Shown: in pieces, positions 1-8,508 of the stretch
Position numbering within the stretch: position 1 is the stretch's first letter
Layout of the letters: the number at the start of each line of letters is the position of its first letter
DNA from: Marinomonas primoryensis
Lineage (GTDB): Bacteria; Pseudomonadota; Gammaproteobacteria; Pseudomonadales; Marinomonadaceae
Direction of reading: 5' to 3'
NCBI RefSeq assembly: GCF_013372285.1
Contig: NZ_CP054301.1
Span: forward strand, 2,823,501-2,887,500
DNA length: 64,000 bases
The notes under the pieces: generated by a model
Told to the model about the DNA's origin: nothing
What the model saw: the letters and a program-made list of their open reading frames with translations, nothing else
The model's database searches: none
Position numbers and translations under genes: made by a program

Positions 1-41
1 AAGTCGGACAAAGAACCAGACAGTAAGGCGTTATGATGATG

Positions 42-1244
42 CTAACTTGTCGCCGTAATTTGCACCGTACGCTTGTTGTCTTTGATCAAGCTCACACCAG
101 CAAGCGCAACCACGCTCAATACCAACCAAGATCCCATGATGACACCAGCCCAACCATCGGCTTGCCAAAACGGGTCGAGGTAAAAACCGCCAAGACTGGC
201 GCCTAAATAATAAAATACCAAATACAAAGAAGACGCACTGGCTTTGGCGTGTTTCGCGTTTCGACTTACATAGCTACTGGCCGTCGAATGGCCTAAAAAG
301 AAGCCAAAACTATTAATGAGCAAGCCGATAATAATGGCCATTAAAGAACCACCCAGTGTCACTAAGGAACCAAACATAAAGATGCAGGTGCCTAATACGA
401 TTATATTAGGCTGGCTCCAACGTTTCGCAAGCTTCCCCGATATAGCCGACCCCAAGGTGCCAGACAAATACGTTAGAAACAGCAAGCCGACGTATTTTGC
501 CGTTAAGTTATAAGGTGCCGCTTCCAATACGAAGGTTACATAGCTGTATTGATTTATAAAAATAAAGAAGCTAAACCCACCAATCAAATAGCAGGTTAGC
601 AAACGGCGATTCTGTAGATGATCCTTCATATTCATCAGGATATGACCGACTCGTAAAGGCTTGGGTTCAAAGTGTTGTGATTTAGGCAATAAAAAGAAAA
701 AAGCCAACAAACAAACAAGACTAATAGCGCTCATCACGCCAAACGTTGCAGAACGTCCTAACCACTCACCAACAAAGCCACCAATAAGACGACCTCCAAT
801 GCCACCTAACGTGTTGCCACTAATGTATAAACCGACGGCGACCATTAAGGCTTCTGGCGTGTATTCATCCCCCAAGTACGCCACCGCAATAGCAGGTAAA
901 CCCGCCAAGAAGAATCCCTGCAAAGCTCGCAATGCCAGTAGAGACTCATAGCTTTGTACTAAGGACAAACAAAAGGTCGTTAACGTAATGCCCACCATGG
1001 TCATCACCATGATGCCTTTTCGGCCCAAGGCGTCCGATATCGGCCCATAGAAGAGTAACGATATCCCTAAGGTCAACGTCGTTATCGTAAAGCTGGCACT
1101 GGCCTGAAGCGGGCTAATCGAAAATTCGTTCGCTATCATGGGCAACAAGGGCTGAGTGACGTACACGTTGGCAAAGACCATAAAAGAACCGATCACTAAA
1201 GCTAAGGTTCCTCGCCAAAAAACAGAGCTATTCACTTCAATCAC
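42..1244 (-). CDS. MFS transporter, YnfM-like exporter
   Basis: A 400-residue major facilitator protein with about twelve hydrophobic segments, expected in the inner membrane as a proton-coupled exporter. The loop after TM2 carries the MFS signature in the form GPISDALGRKG (residues about 67-77). An N-terminal TQPLLP segment resembles the E. coli YnfM and arabinose-efflux subfamily. The start is a GTG at 1244, preceded at about 7 nt by GGAG. It is divergent from the LysR gene at 1369, a common arrangement in which the regulator controls the transporter. The substrate cannot be told from sequence. Confidence 0.85.
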   Translation of the reverse strand: MIEVNSSVFWRGTLALVIGSFMVFANVYVTQPLLPMIANEFSISPLQASASFTITTLTLGISLLFYGPISDALGRKGIMVMTMVGITLTTFCLSLVQSYESLLALRALQGFFLAGLPAIAVAYLGDEYTPEALMVAVGLYISGNTLGGIGGRLIGGFVGEWLGRSATFGVMSAISLVCLLAFFFLLPKSQHFEPKPLRVGHILMNMKDHLQNRRLLTCYLIGGFSFFIFINQYSYVTFVLEAAPYNLTAKYVGLLFLTYLSGTLGSAISGKLAKRWSQPNIIVLGTCIFMFGSLVTLGGSLMAIIIGLLINSFGFFLGHSTASSYVSRNAKHAKASASSLYLVFYYLGASLGGFYLDPFWQADGWAGVIMGSWLVLSVVALAGVSLIKDNKRTVQITATS

Positions 1245-1368
1245 AACAAAACTCCAGTATCAACACCGCGAAAATCACCCCAATGAGGCGAATATTATTG
1301 GCACACTATACGCCCAGCCAATTTATCAATAAAATATATCTATCTTATCCAATCCATAAGGATTATTG

Positions 1369-2250
1369 ATGGACATTAAACCGCTACGTTATTTCATTGC
1401 CATTGCTAAAACTCAGAGCTTTACTCAGGCCGCCAAGCTGCTTGGCGTGGCCCAACCTGCCGTTAGCATGGCGATTAAAAAATTAGAACATGATTTGGGT
1501 TTGACCTTGATCCATCGCGCCGATAGAAACATTGGCCTCACCGATGAAGGTAAAAAATTACGGCTGCATGCTGAAAAGATCATCCAAGCCACTGACGACG
1601 CATTACTCGAAATGAGCGAACTAAAAGGCCTGAGCCAAGGCGAAGTCCGTGTGGGCATTCCCAGCATGTTGGGGTCTTACTATTTCCCACCCATTCTCAT
1701 GGCGTTTCGACACCGCTATCCCACTCTCATGCTAAAAGTCATTGAAGGCGGTACCTGGCAGCTGCAAAAAATGCTCGAAAATGGTGAGTTAGATTTAAGT
1801 GTTATTGTCGCTGAAACCTTACCGGACAGCCTGCAAACCCAAGCGCTGATTCGAGAAGAAATGTTAGTGACCGTCGCGACCGATCACCCGTTTAGTCAAC
1901 TAGAGCGAGTCTCGCCTGACGCTTTTTTCGAAGAAGAGTTGGTCATGTTTAAAGAAGGTTATTTTCATCGACGAATTGTCGACAAGCTAGCCAAAGCCTG
2001 TAAAAAAACACCTAAAATTGGCTTTGAAACCAACCTCATTCCGCTCATTAAATCCATCACTCAACAAGGCTTTGGCATTTCCACGCTACTCGCTATGGTA
2101 ATAGAGGAAGACGACCAACTGATCACGCGCTCCTTTGATCCACCAATCTGGTTAGACCTTGGCATCGCATGGCGAAAAGACAGTTACCTTTCTAAAGCTA
2201 ACCGCGCTTTTCTCGACTTTGTTAGTGAACATGGACGTGATAACCAGTAA
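1369..2250 (+). CDS. LysR-family transcriptional regulator
   Basis: A 293-residue LysR-type regulator. The N-terminal winged helix-turn-helix (residues about 1-60) includes SFTQAAKLLGVAQPAVSMAI, followed by a linker helix and a periplasmic-binding-like effector domain. The ATG at 1369 is preferred over the TTG at 1366 because an AAGGATT ribosome site precedes it. It is divergent from the MFS gene across about 124 bp, so it probably regulates that exporter and itself. The effector is unknown. An imperfect stem-loop starts directly after the stop codon. Confidence 0.88.
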   Translation: MDIKPLRYFIAIAKTQSFTQAAKLLGVAQPAVSMAIKKLEHDLGLTLIHRADRNIGLTDEGKKLRLHAEKIIQATDDALLEMSELKGLSQGEVRVGIPSMLGSYYFPPILMAFRHRYPTLMLKVIEGGTWQLQKMLENGELDLSVIVAETLPDSLQTQALIREEMLVTVATDHPFSQLERVSPDAFFEEELVMFKEGYFHRRIVDKLAKACKKTPKIGFETNLIPLIKSITQQGFGISTLLAMVIEEDDQLITRSFDPPIWLDLGIAWRKDSYLSKANRAFLDFVSEHGRDNQ

Positions 2251-2252
2251 AC

Positions 2253-2308
2253 ATAAAAAATACCCATGCTCTGTATCTACTCACAGTAAAAAGCGTGGGC
2301 ATTGTCGT
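2253..2308. repeat. Imperfect stem-loop repeat, copy A
   Basis: The arms are TACCCATGCT and AGCGTGGGCA around an A-rich loop. An AAAAAAT run on the left becomes a U-run if the minus strand is transcribed. The whole unit (about 55 bp) matches, base by base and in the same orientation, the element at 13691-13746 after phnP, with roughly 80% identity. It may be a bidirectional terminator or a small REP-like dispersed element. Confidence 0.6.
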
Positions 2309-2466
2309 TTAAAGCGTAAACGTTCCACACCACGATATGATCCATATCAAGCCGCCCTCCTACGTAATAAATAAATAACACCATACGATTCAATATTTTC
2401 TCACTTTTTTTATTTACCTCATGCGCTTATTCCTGCGCTTTTCATCCCATTTATTGCGACTAGACA

Positions 2467-2498
2467 GGCTAGCGCTTAAGAATTCTAAAGCGCTAGCC
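2467..2498. repeat. Perfect 11-bp inverted repeat (hairpin)
   Basis: GGCTAGCGCTT at 2467-2477 and its exact reverse complement at 2488-2498 enclose a 10-nt loop. No U-tract follows on either strand, so it is not a classical intrinsic terminator. It could end the LysR transcript with help, or be a protein site. Confidence 0.5.
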
Positions 2499-2575
2499 CT
2501 ACTGGCGTTTGCTTTTAGTTACTTAGCTAGACAAGTTACTAATCCCATGCTCGGTTTCATTTTAAAAATACCAAA

Positions 2576-2597
2576 CTGTCATAAATTGGTCATTTTT
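2576..2597 (+). promoter_or_regulatory. Putative PhoB box upstream of phnC
   Basis: CTGTCATAAAT followed by TGGTCATTTTT gives two 11-bp direct repeats very close to the enterobacterial Pho box (CTGTCAT-N4-CTGTCAT). Another CTGTCAC begins at 2620, exactly 44 bp (four 11-bp steps) downstream and in phase. This implies activation of the phn operon by PhoB in phosphate starvation, as known for E. coli phn. Confidence 0.65.
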
Positions 2598-2602
2598 TAG
2601 AC

Positions 2603-2614
2603 TTATCTAGATAA
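2603..2614. promoter_or_regulatory. Putative PhnF operator 1 (TTATCTAGATAA)
   Basis: A perfect 12-bp palindrome between the PhoB box and the candidate -10. It differs from the palindrome in front of phnF (5516-5527) only at one symmetric base pair. Its position would let a bound repressor block RNA polymerase. A weaker relative, TTAGCTAGACAA, is at 2523-2534. Confidence 0.6.
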
Positions 2615-2693
2615 CCAAACTGTCACAAAACCTACCTAGTATCGCCTCATCAGAAACGCTTTTGCGTTCATCAATTAAAGAGGTCGACATCCA

Positions 2694-3569
2694 ATGAGCA
2701 TTATAGAAATCACTGGTGTAAAAAAACACTTCACCAAAGAAGTCTGTGCATTAAAGCATGTGGATTTATCAATTAAACAAGGCGAAATGGTTGCTCTTAT
2801 TGGCCCTTCAGGTTCTGGAAAGTCTACGCTTATGCGACATATTTCAGGCTTAACTCTCGCCGATAAACACAGCGATTCCTGCATTAAGGTGCTAGGCAAT
2901 ACCATTCAACAACGCGGCAAATTAGACAAACACGTTCGTACTTCTCGGTCGCAGATAGGCAATGTGTTTCAGCAATTTAATTTGGTAAGTCGTTTAAGCG
3001 TATTAACCAATGTGATGATCGGTGGACTCAGTCGTATTCCGACCTACCGCAGCTTGCTGGGTTGGTTTACCGCTGAAGAAAAGCACATGGCACTTGAAGC
3101 GCTAGAAAGAGTGGGGTTAAAAAACGTCGCCTTAAAGCGTGCTTCAGAACTCTCTGGTGGTCAGCAACAACGAGTGGCCATCGCCCGCGCTCTGATGCAA
3201 AAAGCCAAGGTGATTTTGGCCGACGAGCCCATTGCGTCCCTTGACCCTGAATCCTCTCGTTTGATCATGCAAACCTTGAAAGACATCAACGAAAAAGATG
3301 GCATCACCGTTGTAGTAACGCTGCATCAAGTGGACTACGCGCAAAAGTACTGTGAACGCGCCGTGGCTCTGCAAGATGGAGAGGTGTTTTTCGATAACCT
3401 CATTCATCACTTGAATGAAGAAAACCTCGCATCACTTTACGGATCTCAACCAGAAGAGCTGTCTATTAACGATTCCTCTCAAGCCATCTTAAATGAAATG
3501 CCTCTTCCTAAAAATGGACGAATTACCACAGAAATAAATCATGCAACGCACCACTCATTGATCAATTAA
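2694..3569 (+). CDS. phnC: Phosphonate ABC transporter, ATP-binding protein PhnC
   Basis: A 291-residue ABC ATPase that energises phosphonate import with PhnD and PhnE. It shows Walker A GPSGSGKST (about residues 37-45), signature LSGGQQQRVAIARAL, Walker B VILADEP with catalytic E, and an H-loop in VVTLHQVD. The sequence context GNVFQQFNLV is typical of PhnC. It is the first gene of the phn operon, and phnD follows after 17 bp. The C-terminus is somewhat longer than usual, ending in a polar tail of about 30 residues. Confidence 0.95.
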   Translation: MSIIEITGVKKHFTKEVCALKHVDLSIKQGEMVALIGPSGSGKSTLMRHISGLTLADKHSDSCIKVLGNTIQQRGKLDKHVRTSRSQIGNVFQQFNLVSRLSVLTNVMIGGLSRIPTYRSLLGWFTAEEKHMALEALERVGLKNVALKRASELSGGQQQRVAIARALMQKAKVILADEPIASLDPESSRLIMQTLKDINEKDGITVVVTLHQVDYAQKYCERAVALQDGEVFFDNLIHHLNEENLASLYGSQPEELSINDSSQAILNEMPLPKNGRITTEINHATHHSLIN

Positions 3570-3586
3570 TTATTGGAGTTTACGTT

Positions 3587-4603
3587 ATGAAATTAAAAAG
3601 GTTTATTGCCAAAGCCATGTCAGCGACGGCATTTTTCGCATTGCTGTCGGCTCCCGTGACAGTACAAGCAGAAGACATGAAAACGCTGAACTTCGGCATC
3701 ATTTCTACCGAATCTTCACAGAATTTAAAAACAGTCTGGGTGCCATTTTTAGACGATATGTCTAAGAAACTGGGCATGGAAGTAAAACCTTTTTTTGCTT
3801 CGGACTACGCAGGCATCATCCAGGCAATGCGTTTTGATAAAGTCGATATCGCTTGGTTAGGCAACAAATCGGCGCTAGAAGCGGTTGACCGTTCTGGTGC
3901 GCAAATATTCGCACAAACTGTCGACGTAACGGGTAATCCAGGTTACTGGAGCTTGTTATTGGTCAACAAAAACAACACCAAAATCAATTCTGTTGCTGAC
4001 ATGCTTGAACACAGCAAAGAATTAACCTTTGGAAATGGTGATCCAAACTCTACATCTGGTTTTTTAGTGCCTAGCTACTATGTGTTTGCCAAAAACAACG
4101 TTGATGCAAAGAAAATTTTCAAACGCACAACCAACGCAGGCCATGAAACAAACTTCCTTGCGGTCGCATCTGGACAGGTGGATGTAGCGACGAACAACAC
4201 GGAAAACGTGGCTCGCATCAAGTTAACGCACCCTGATAAATACGACAAAGTAAAAATCATCTGGAAATCGCCTTTGATCCCAGCTGATCCTATTGTATGG
4301 CGTAAAAACTTACCTGAAAGCGTCAAAGGTAAAGTCTACGACTTCATGATGAGCTACGGAAAAACCAACGATTCTGCTGAAATTGAAATATTAGAAGCAC
4401 TACAGTGGGCACCATTCAAAGCCTCTAATGACGATCAACTATTGCCAATCCGCCAGCTAGTGTTGTTCAAAGAACGCCTTAAGTTAAACAACGATCCAAA
4501 AATGGCAGCGAATGAAAAATCACAAAAAGTACAAGCCATTGATGATCAGCTAGCCGAACTAAATCGTGCAATGGACGCTATTGCCGCCGCAAAAACCAAC
4601 TAA
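3587..4603 (+). CDS. phnD: Phosphonate-binding periplasmic protein PhnD
   Basis: A 338-residue solute-binding protein. The N-terminus MKLKRFIAKAMSATAFFALL, ending near VQAED, is a Sec signal peptide. The mature part has the PhnD-type core (LNFGIISTE, FASDYAGIIQAMRF, DIAWLGN, NPGYWSLLLV, GDPNSTSGFLVPSYY). It captures phosphonates in the periplasm for PhnCE. The ribosome site TTGGAG precedes the ATG. A hairpin follows in the gap to phnE, which may hold down expression of the permease relative to the binding protein. Confidence 0.95.
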   Translation: MKLKRFIAKAMSATAFFALLSAPVTVQAEDMKTLNFGIISTESSQNLKTVWVPFLDDMSKKLGMEVKPFFASDYAGIIQAMRFDKVDIAWLGNKSALEAVDRSGAQIFAQTVDVTGNPGYWSLLLVNKNNTKINSVADMLEHSKELTFGNGDPNSTSGFLVPSYYVFAKNNVDAKKIFKRTTNAGHETNFLAVASGQVDVATNNTENVARIKLTHPDKYDKVKIIWKSPLIPADPIVWRKNLPESVKGKVYDFMMSYGKTNDSAEIEILEALQWAPFKASNDDQLLPIRQLVLFKERLKLNNDPKMAANEKSQKVQAIDDQLAELNRAMDAIAAAKTN

Positions 4604-4637
4604 TTTCTTGCAGATCTAACGTAGGAAAAACCGCATT

Positions 4638-4673
4638 AAGGTAAAGGCGTGGTCACAACCTCGCCCTTACCTT
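4638..4673 (+). other. Hairpin in the phnD-phnE gap
   Basis: AAGGTAAAGGCG and CGCCCTTACCTT form a 12-bp stem with one A-C mismatch around a 12-nt loop. No U-run follows. Such intra-operon hairpins after binding-protein genes often protect the upstream mRNA, so that the binding protein exceeds the permease. That role here is inference. Confidence 0.45.
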
Positions 4674-4706
4674 CACTTTCGGATTAAAGACGAATTGAGA
4701 CGTAAT

Positions 4707-5495
4707 ATGAGCGATATAACGGCAAACCCTCTCATCAAAAAGCCTTTTAATTGGGTATCGGCAATAAGCTGGGCAGTGCTTTTTATGCTGCTGGGTTGGG
4801 GCTGGAATGCGGCCGAAATGAATCCGCTTATCTTAATTAAAGACAGCGGCAATATGTTGGAATTTGCGGGCGATTTTTTCCCGCCAGATTTTCGTGATCT
4901 TTCCTATTATCTAGATGAAATGATCATCACCTTGCACATCGCTCTTTGGGGAACGGTGCTAGCGATTATTTTCGCCATCCCTTTTGGTTTGATGAGTGCT
5001 GAAAACATGGCACCGGCTTGGCTTTATCAACCAGTGCGCCGCCTGATGGATGCGTCTCGTGCCATTAATGAAATGGTGTTTGCCATGCTGTTTGTGGTCG
5101 CCGTCGGACTCGGCCCTTTCGCGGGGGTAATGGCGTTGTTTATTCATACTACCGGCGTATTAGCCAAGCTATTTTCTGAAGCGGTTGAAGCGATCGATCC
5201 GCGTCCTGCAGAAGCCGTTAGAGCCACTGGTGCGAACAAGCTTGAAGAAATTCTTTATGGGGTGATTCCACAAGTCCTTCCTCTGTGGATTTCCTATTCC
5301 CTGTATCGATTCGAATCCAATGTGCGTTCAGCCACCGTTGTCGGCATGGTGGGCGCTGGCGGTATTGGCGTCATCCTTTGGGAAAGCATGCGAGGTTTTA
5401 ACTTTCAGCAAACGTGCGCCGTGATGATCGTCATCATTATCTGTGTGGTCATTATTGATTTGATTTCACAGCGTTTGCGCAAAGCGTTTATCTGA
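4707..5495 (+). CDS. phnE: Phosphonate ABC transporter permease PhnE
   Basis: A 262-residue inner-membrane permease with about six hydrophobic segments. The EAA loop that contacts the ATPase reads [20 protein letters not shown]. The ATG at 4707 was chosen; an in-frame TTG at 4695 would add four residues (MRRN), and neither has a strong ribosome site. Only one PhnE is present, as in E. coli K-12, rather than the two found in some bacteria. It is followed by a palindrome and phnF. Confidence 0.93.
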   Translation: MSDITANPLIKKPFNWVSAISWAVLFMLLGWGWNAAEMNPLILIKDSGNMLEFAGDFFPPDFRDLSYYLDEMIITLHIALWGTVLAIIFAIPFGLMSAENMAPAWLYQPVRRLMDASRAINEMVFAMLFVVAVGLGPFAGVMALFIHTTGVLAKLFSEAVEAIDPRPAEAVRATGANKLEEILYGVIPQVLPLWISYSLYRFESNVRSATVVGMVGAGGIGVILWESMRGFNFQQTCAVMIVIIICVVIIDLISQRLRKAFI

Positions 5496-5515
5496 TTTTT
5501 TTTTGCCCAGAAAAT

Positions 5516-5527
5516 TTGTCTAGACAA
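5516..5527. promoter_or_regulatory. Putative PhnF operator 2 (TTGTCTAGACAA)
   Basis: A perfect 12-bp palindrome about 75 bp upstream of the phnF ATG. Its twin TTATCTAGATAA lies in front of phnC. GntR/UTRA repressors bind short palindromes of this kind, and mycobacterial PhnF sites are known to have the form TGGTATAGACCA. It suggests autoregulation and a second promoter for phnF-phnP. Confidence 0.6.
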
Positions 5528-5601
5528 GCAATCAATAAGACAAATAGTTACCAAGCGCCTTTTTACATAAGGCTCTTTTTAAAATCAAGCACGAGAAGAC
5601 T

Positions 5602-6294
5602 ATGGCCATTTATCTAAAGATTGCCCAGCAACTTAAAAACGAAATCCACCAGCAGTACGAATCTGGAGATCTCTTGCCTGCAGAACAAAAGCTGGCAAGT
5701 CGTTTTCAAGTGAATCGTCATACGGTGCGTCGCGCCATCGATGAGTTGGTGCAAGATGGTTTGATCAAGCGTTTTCAAGGACTGGGCAATCAAGTCACAC
5801 AGCCAGCGATTGATTATTCTCTCGATAATCAATCCTGTTTTACCTACAACCTATCCAAAGCAGGCATGACACTAGAAACCCAAGTACTCGGTTGCTGCGA
5901 AGAAACGCTGCCCTATGAGCTTACGAAACGGCTCACGTTACCAAATGACCAAAAGGCAGTGATGATCAAAACCTGTCGCTCTATTAACGAACAAGCGACA
6001 ACCTTGATCAAGCACCACCTCTTTGGTGTGACTAAACAGGTAATGCGTGGCTATCAGTCCGATTCGTTACACAATTTTTTGCAGGAACATTACCAATTTC
6101 AAGCAACCAGAGGAAAGACTCGACTCAAAGCCCGCATGCCAACCTTTGACGAATGCCAACAACTGCAAATTGGCCGTGGTATTCCAGTGATGGAAATTCA
6201 TTCCCAATATTACTTAATCGAAAGCGACACACTGATGGAATACTCCATCAGTGTCAGCCGTAGCGATATTTTTGAATACAGTGTGGAGCCTTAA
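5602..6294 (+). CDS. phnF: Phosphonate metabolism transcriptional regulator PhnF (GntR/UTRA)
   Basis: A 230-residue GntR-family repressor of the HutC/UTRA class. The N-terminal winged helix domain (about residues 1-70) has VNRHTVRRAIDELVQDGLIK, and the C-terminal UTRA ligand-binding domain ends in a typical MEYSISVSRSD motif. It sits between the transport genes and the C-P lyase core genes, as in E. coli. Two matched palindromes upstream of phnC and of phnF are the probable operators. Confidence 0.92.
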   Translation: MAIYLKIAQQLKNEIHQQYESGDLLPAEQKLASRFQVNRHTVRRAIDELVQDGLIKRFQGLGNQVTQPAIDYSLDNQSCFTYNLSKAGMTLETQVLGCCEETLPYELTKRLTLPNDQKAVMIKTCRSINEQATTLIKHHLFGVTKQVMRGYQSDSLHNFLQEHYQFQATRGKTRLKARMPTFDECQQLQIGRGIPVMEIHSQYYLIESDTLMEYSISVSRSDIFEYSVEP

Positions 6295-6298
6295 CACC

Positions 6299-6763
6299 AT
6301 GATTAGCAAACCTATGTCTGACACACAAAAAACCAGACAACATTGGATGTCAGTAATGGCAAAATCAAGTTCAGACAGCTTGATCAAACTATCCAATGTT
6401 TATATGGATCAACAAGACTTTGAAAACATCCGTCCCGCCGAAGTAGGACTGACACAAATTCGCGGTCGTATGGGCGGAACGGGGTCTCAGTTTAATGTGG
6501 GTGACATGACCATCACTCGTTGTGTCGTACAATCCGCGAAAGGCCATTACGGCCACAGCTACATTGCAGGACGCGATAAAAACCACGCTATTCGCGCGGC
6601 TCAACTCGACGCCATGCTGCAAGACCCAACCCATCAGTACAGCATAATACAAAACATCATTCAGCCTTTGGCTCACACCTTAGCCACACAGCAGGCTCAA
6701 AAAGCCAACAATGTGGCGCAAACCAAAGTGAACTTTTTCACCCTAGTTCGAGGGGAAGACTAA
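6299..6763 (+). CDS. phnG: C-P lyase core subunit PhnG
   Basis: A 154-residue protein of the PhnG family, a structural subunit of the PhnGHIJ core complex. It shows the family block VGLTQIRGRMGGTGSQFN, then TRCVV and a GHSYIAGRDKNHA segment. The ATG at 6299 is chosen because GGAG lies about 10 nt upstream; it starts 4 nt after the phnF stop. E. coli PhnG has about 150 residues, so the length fits. phnH begins 2 nt after its stop. Confidence 0.93.
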   Translation: MISKPMSDTQKTRQHWMSVMAKSSSDSLIKLSNVYMDQQDFENIRPAEVGLTQIRGRMGGTGSQFNVGDMTITRCVVQSAKGHYGHSYIAGRDKNHAIRAAQLDAMLQDPTHQYSIIQNIIQPLAHTLATQQAQKANNVAQTKVNFFTLVRGED

Positions 6764-6765
6764 TC

Positions 6766-7392
6766 ATGACAGCACTCACCTTAATCAAAGGTTTTCAAAA
6801 GCCTACACACGACAGTCAGCGGGTATTTCGTCAATTACTCAAAGCCATGAGTGAGCCCGGCACACTGGTTCGCGTCGATTCACCAGAGTCCATTGACTCC
6901 CTTCATGCCAGCACTTTTGCAGTGTGCCAAGCAATGATGGATCAACAAACACCGCTGTGGTTGTCGCCGCATTTTGCGACACCAAACATCAAACACAATC
7001 TGCATTTTCATACTGGCGTGCCTATCGTTGAAGAAAGCCAACAAGCGCTCTTTGCCTTAATAAGTCCAGCTGAAATCGATTCTGTTGAGCGATTCCCTCA
7101 TGTCTTTTTTCAAGGAACAGACGAGTACCCAGAAACGGGCTGCACTGTCATCGTTCAAGTGCACAGCGTGAAAGATAATATTTCAAAAGGCGTTAATTTG
7201 CGTCTCACTGGGCCAGGCATCGAGACGGCGCAACTGGTTTCCATCAGTGACCTTTCACCGCCACTGTTGAACTACTTGTCGAATCAAACAGGAGAACGTA
7301 ACGGGTCTTTCCCACTCGGTTTAGATTTTATCTTTATCGACAAAAACCAACTCGTTTGCCTACCCAGAACCACTCAAGTGGAGGTACTTTAA
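6766..7392 (+). CDS. phnH: C-P lyase core subunit PhnH
   Basis: A 208-residue PhnH homologue, a PLP-transferase-like fold that lacks enzyme function in E. coli and dimerises within the core complex. The family blocks HDSQRVFRQLLKAMSEPGT near the N-terminus and FPLGLDFIFID near the C-terminus are clear. A GGGGA ribosome site precedes the ATG. phnI starts immediately after the stop codon (TAA then ATG), which suggests translational coupling and equal stoichiometry. Confidence 0.93.
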   Translation: MTALTLIKGFQKPTHDSQRVFRQLLKAMSEPGTLVRVDSPESIDSLHASTFAVCQAMMDQQTPLWLSPHFATPNIKHNLHFHTGVPIVEESQQALFALISPAEIDSVERFPHVFFQGTDEYPETGCTVIVQVHSVKDNISKGVNLRLTGPGIETAQLVSISDLSPPLLNYLSNQTGERNGSFPLGLDFIFIDKNQLVCLPRTTQVEVL

Positions 7393-8508
7393 ATGTACGT
7401 GGCCGTAAAAGGCGGAGAAACCGCCATCAACAACGCGCACAAATTGCTCGATAAAAATCGTCGCGGTGATATGCAAATTCCTGAAATGTCCGTGGCACAA
7501 ATCAGTGAACAGCTCCCTCTGGCTGTCGCTCGGGTAATGACTGAAGGGTCAATTTATGACCCACAACTGGCGGCATTGGCCATCAAACAATCTGCGGGGG
7601 ATTTAGTCGAAGCCATCTTCTTATTACGCGCTTATCGCACCACGCTAAGTCGCTTTTATCGCAGTGAAGCGATTGATACCACACAGATGCAAATAGAGCG
7701 CCGAATCTCGGCGACTTTTAAAGATTTACCTGGCGGCCAACTTTTAGGATCAACATTCGACTACACCCATAGACTGCTGGATTTCACCTTATTAGCCGAT
7801 GGAAGAACCCCTCCAGAGTTAGAAAATATCACGTCCACTAATACTGAAAATGAACCTGAAGCCATGACTCGTGTCTTGCAAATGCTCGAACGGGAAAAGC
7901 TTATCGTAGAAGAAGTGGATGAAAACATTACGCCTGCCGATATAACGCAAGATCCGCCGTCTTACCCTTGTGATCGCAGTGCACGCTTGCAATCTCTTGT
8001 GCGTGGCGACGAAGGCTTTTTACTCGCACTGGGCTATTCCACTCAGCGTGGTTACGGCCGTAATCACCCGTTTGCAGGAGAGATTCGAACAGGCGAAGTA
8101 GACGTCTTTATCACCCCAGATGAACTCGGTTTCAGCGTCGATATTGGCAGTATTCAAGTGACCGAATGCGAAATGATCAACGGCTTTAGCAAGCTAGAAG
8201 ACGACGACATTAAGTTCACTCGAGGCTATGGACTGGCGTTTGGCCAAAATGAACGAAAAACCCTATCTATGGCATTAATTGACCGCGCACTACAGGCGGA
8301 AAAGTACGACGAAGAACGCGTGTCCCCTGCTCAACAAGAAGAATTCATCTTATCCCATTGTGACAACGTAGAAGCGTCGGGGTTTGTTTCCCATCTAAAA
8401 CTCCCCCACTACGTGGATTTTCAATCTGAGTTGGAACTGTTGCGTCGCTTACGAAAAGAACAGGCGAATAAAGAAACAGCCAATACCGAAAAAGGAGAAC
8501 AAGCATGA
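7393..8508 (+). CDS. phnI: C-P lyase core subunit PhnI (nucleosidase/transferase)
   Basis: A 371-residue PhnI. With PhnG, PhnH and PhnL it transfers the phosphonate to C1 of the ATP ribose, releasing adenine. It begins with the typical MYVAVKGGETAINNAHKLL. It also contains the GYSTQRGYGRNHPFAGEIR block and DVFITPDELGF. The length is slightly above the E. coli 354 because of a charged C-terminal tail. Its last four bases overlap the phnJ start (ATGA). Confidence 0.95.
   Translation: MYVAVKGGETAINNAHKLLDKNRRGDMQIPEMSVAQISEQLPLAVARVMTEGSIYDPQLAALAIKQSAGDLVEAIFLLRAYRTTLSRFYRSEAIDTTQMQIERRISATFKDLPGGQLLGSTFDYTHRLLDFTLLADGRTPPELENITSTNTENEPEAMTRVLQMLEREKLIVEEVDENITPADITQDPPSYPCDRSARLQSLVRGDEGFLLALGYSTQRGYGRNHPFAGEIRTGEVDVFITPDELGFSVDIGSIQVTECEMINGFSKLEDDDIKFTRGYGLAFGQNERKTLSMALIDRALQAEKYDEERVSPAQQEEFILSHCDNVEASGFVSHLKLPHYVDFQSELELLRRLRKEQANKETANTEKGEQA

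Larger units (their letters stand above)
2251..2693. other. Intergenic region LysR-phnC
   Basis: This 443-bp stretch has no credible gene. From left to right it holds stem-loop repeat copy A, a perfect 11-bp inverted repeat (2467-2498), a partial PhnF-like site (2523-2534), a PhoB-type box (2576-2597), a 12-bp palindrome (2603-2614) and a further CTGTCAC half-site (2620). A possible -10 TAGTAT lies at 2637 and an AGAGG ribosome site just before the phnC ATG. Confidence 0.7.

Noticed and set aside
2159..2374. 71-residue ORF past the LysR stop
   Set aside because: It runs out of frame from the LysR gene through the stem-loop repeat and has no supporting signal.
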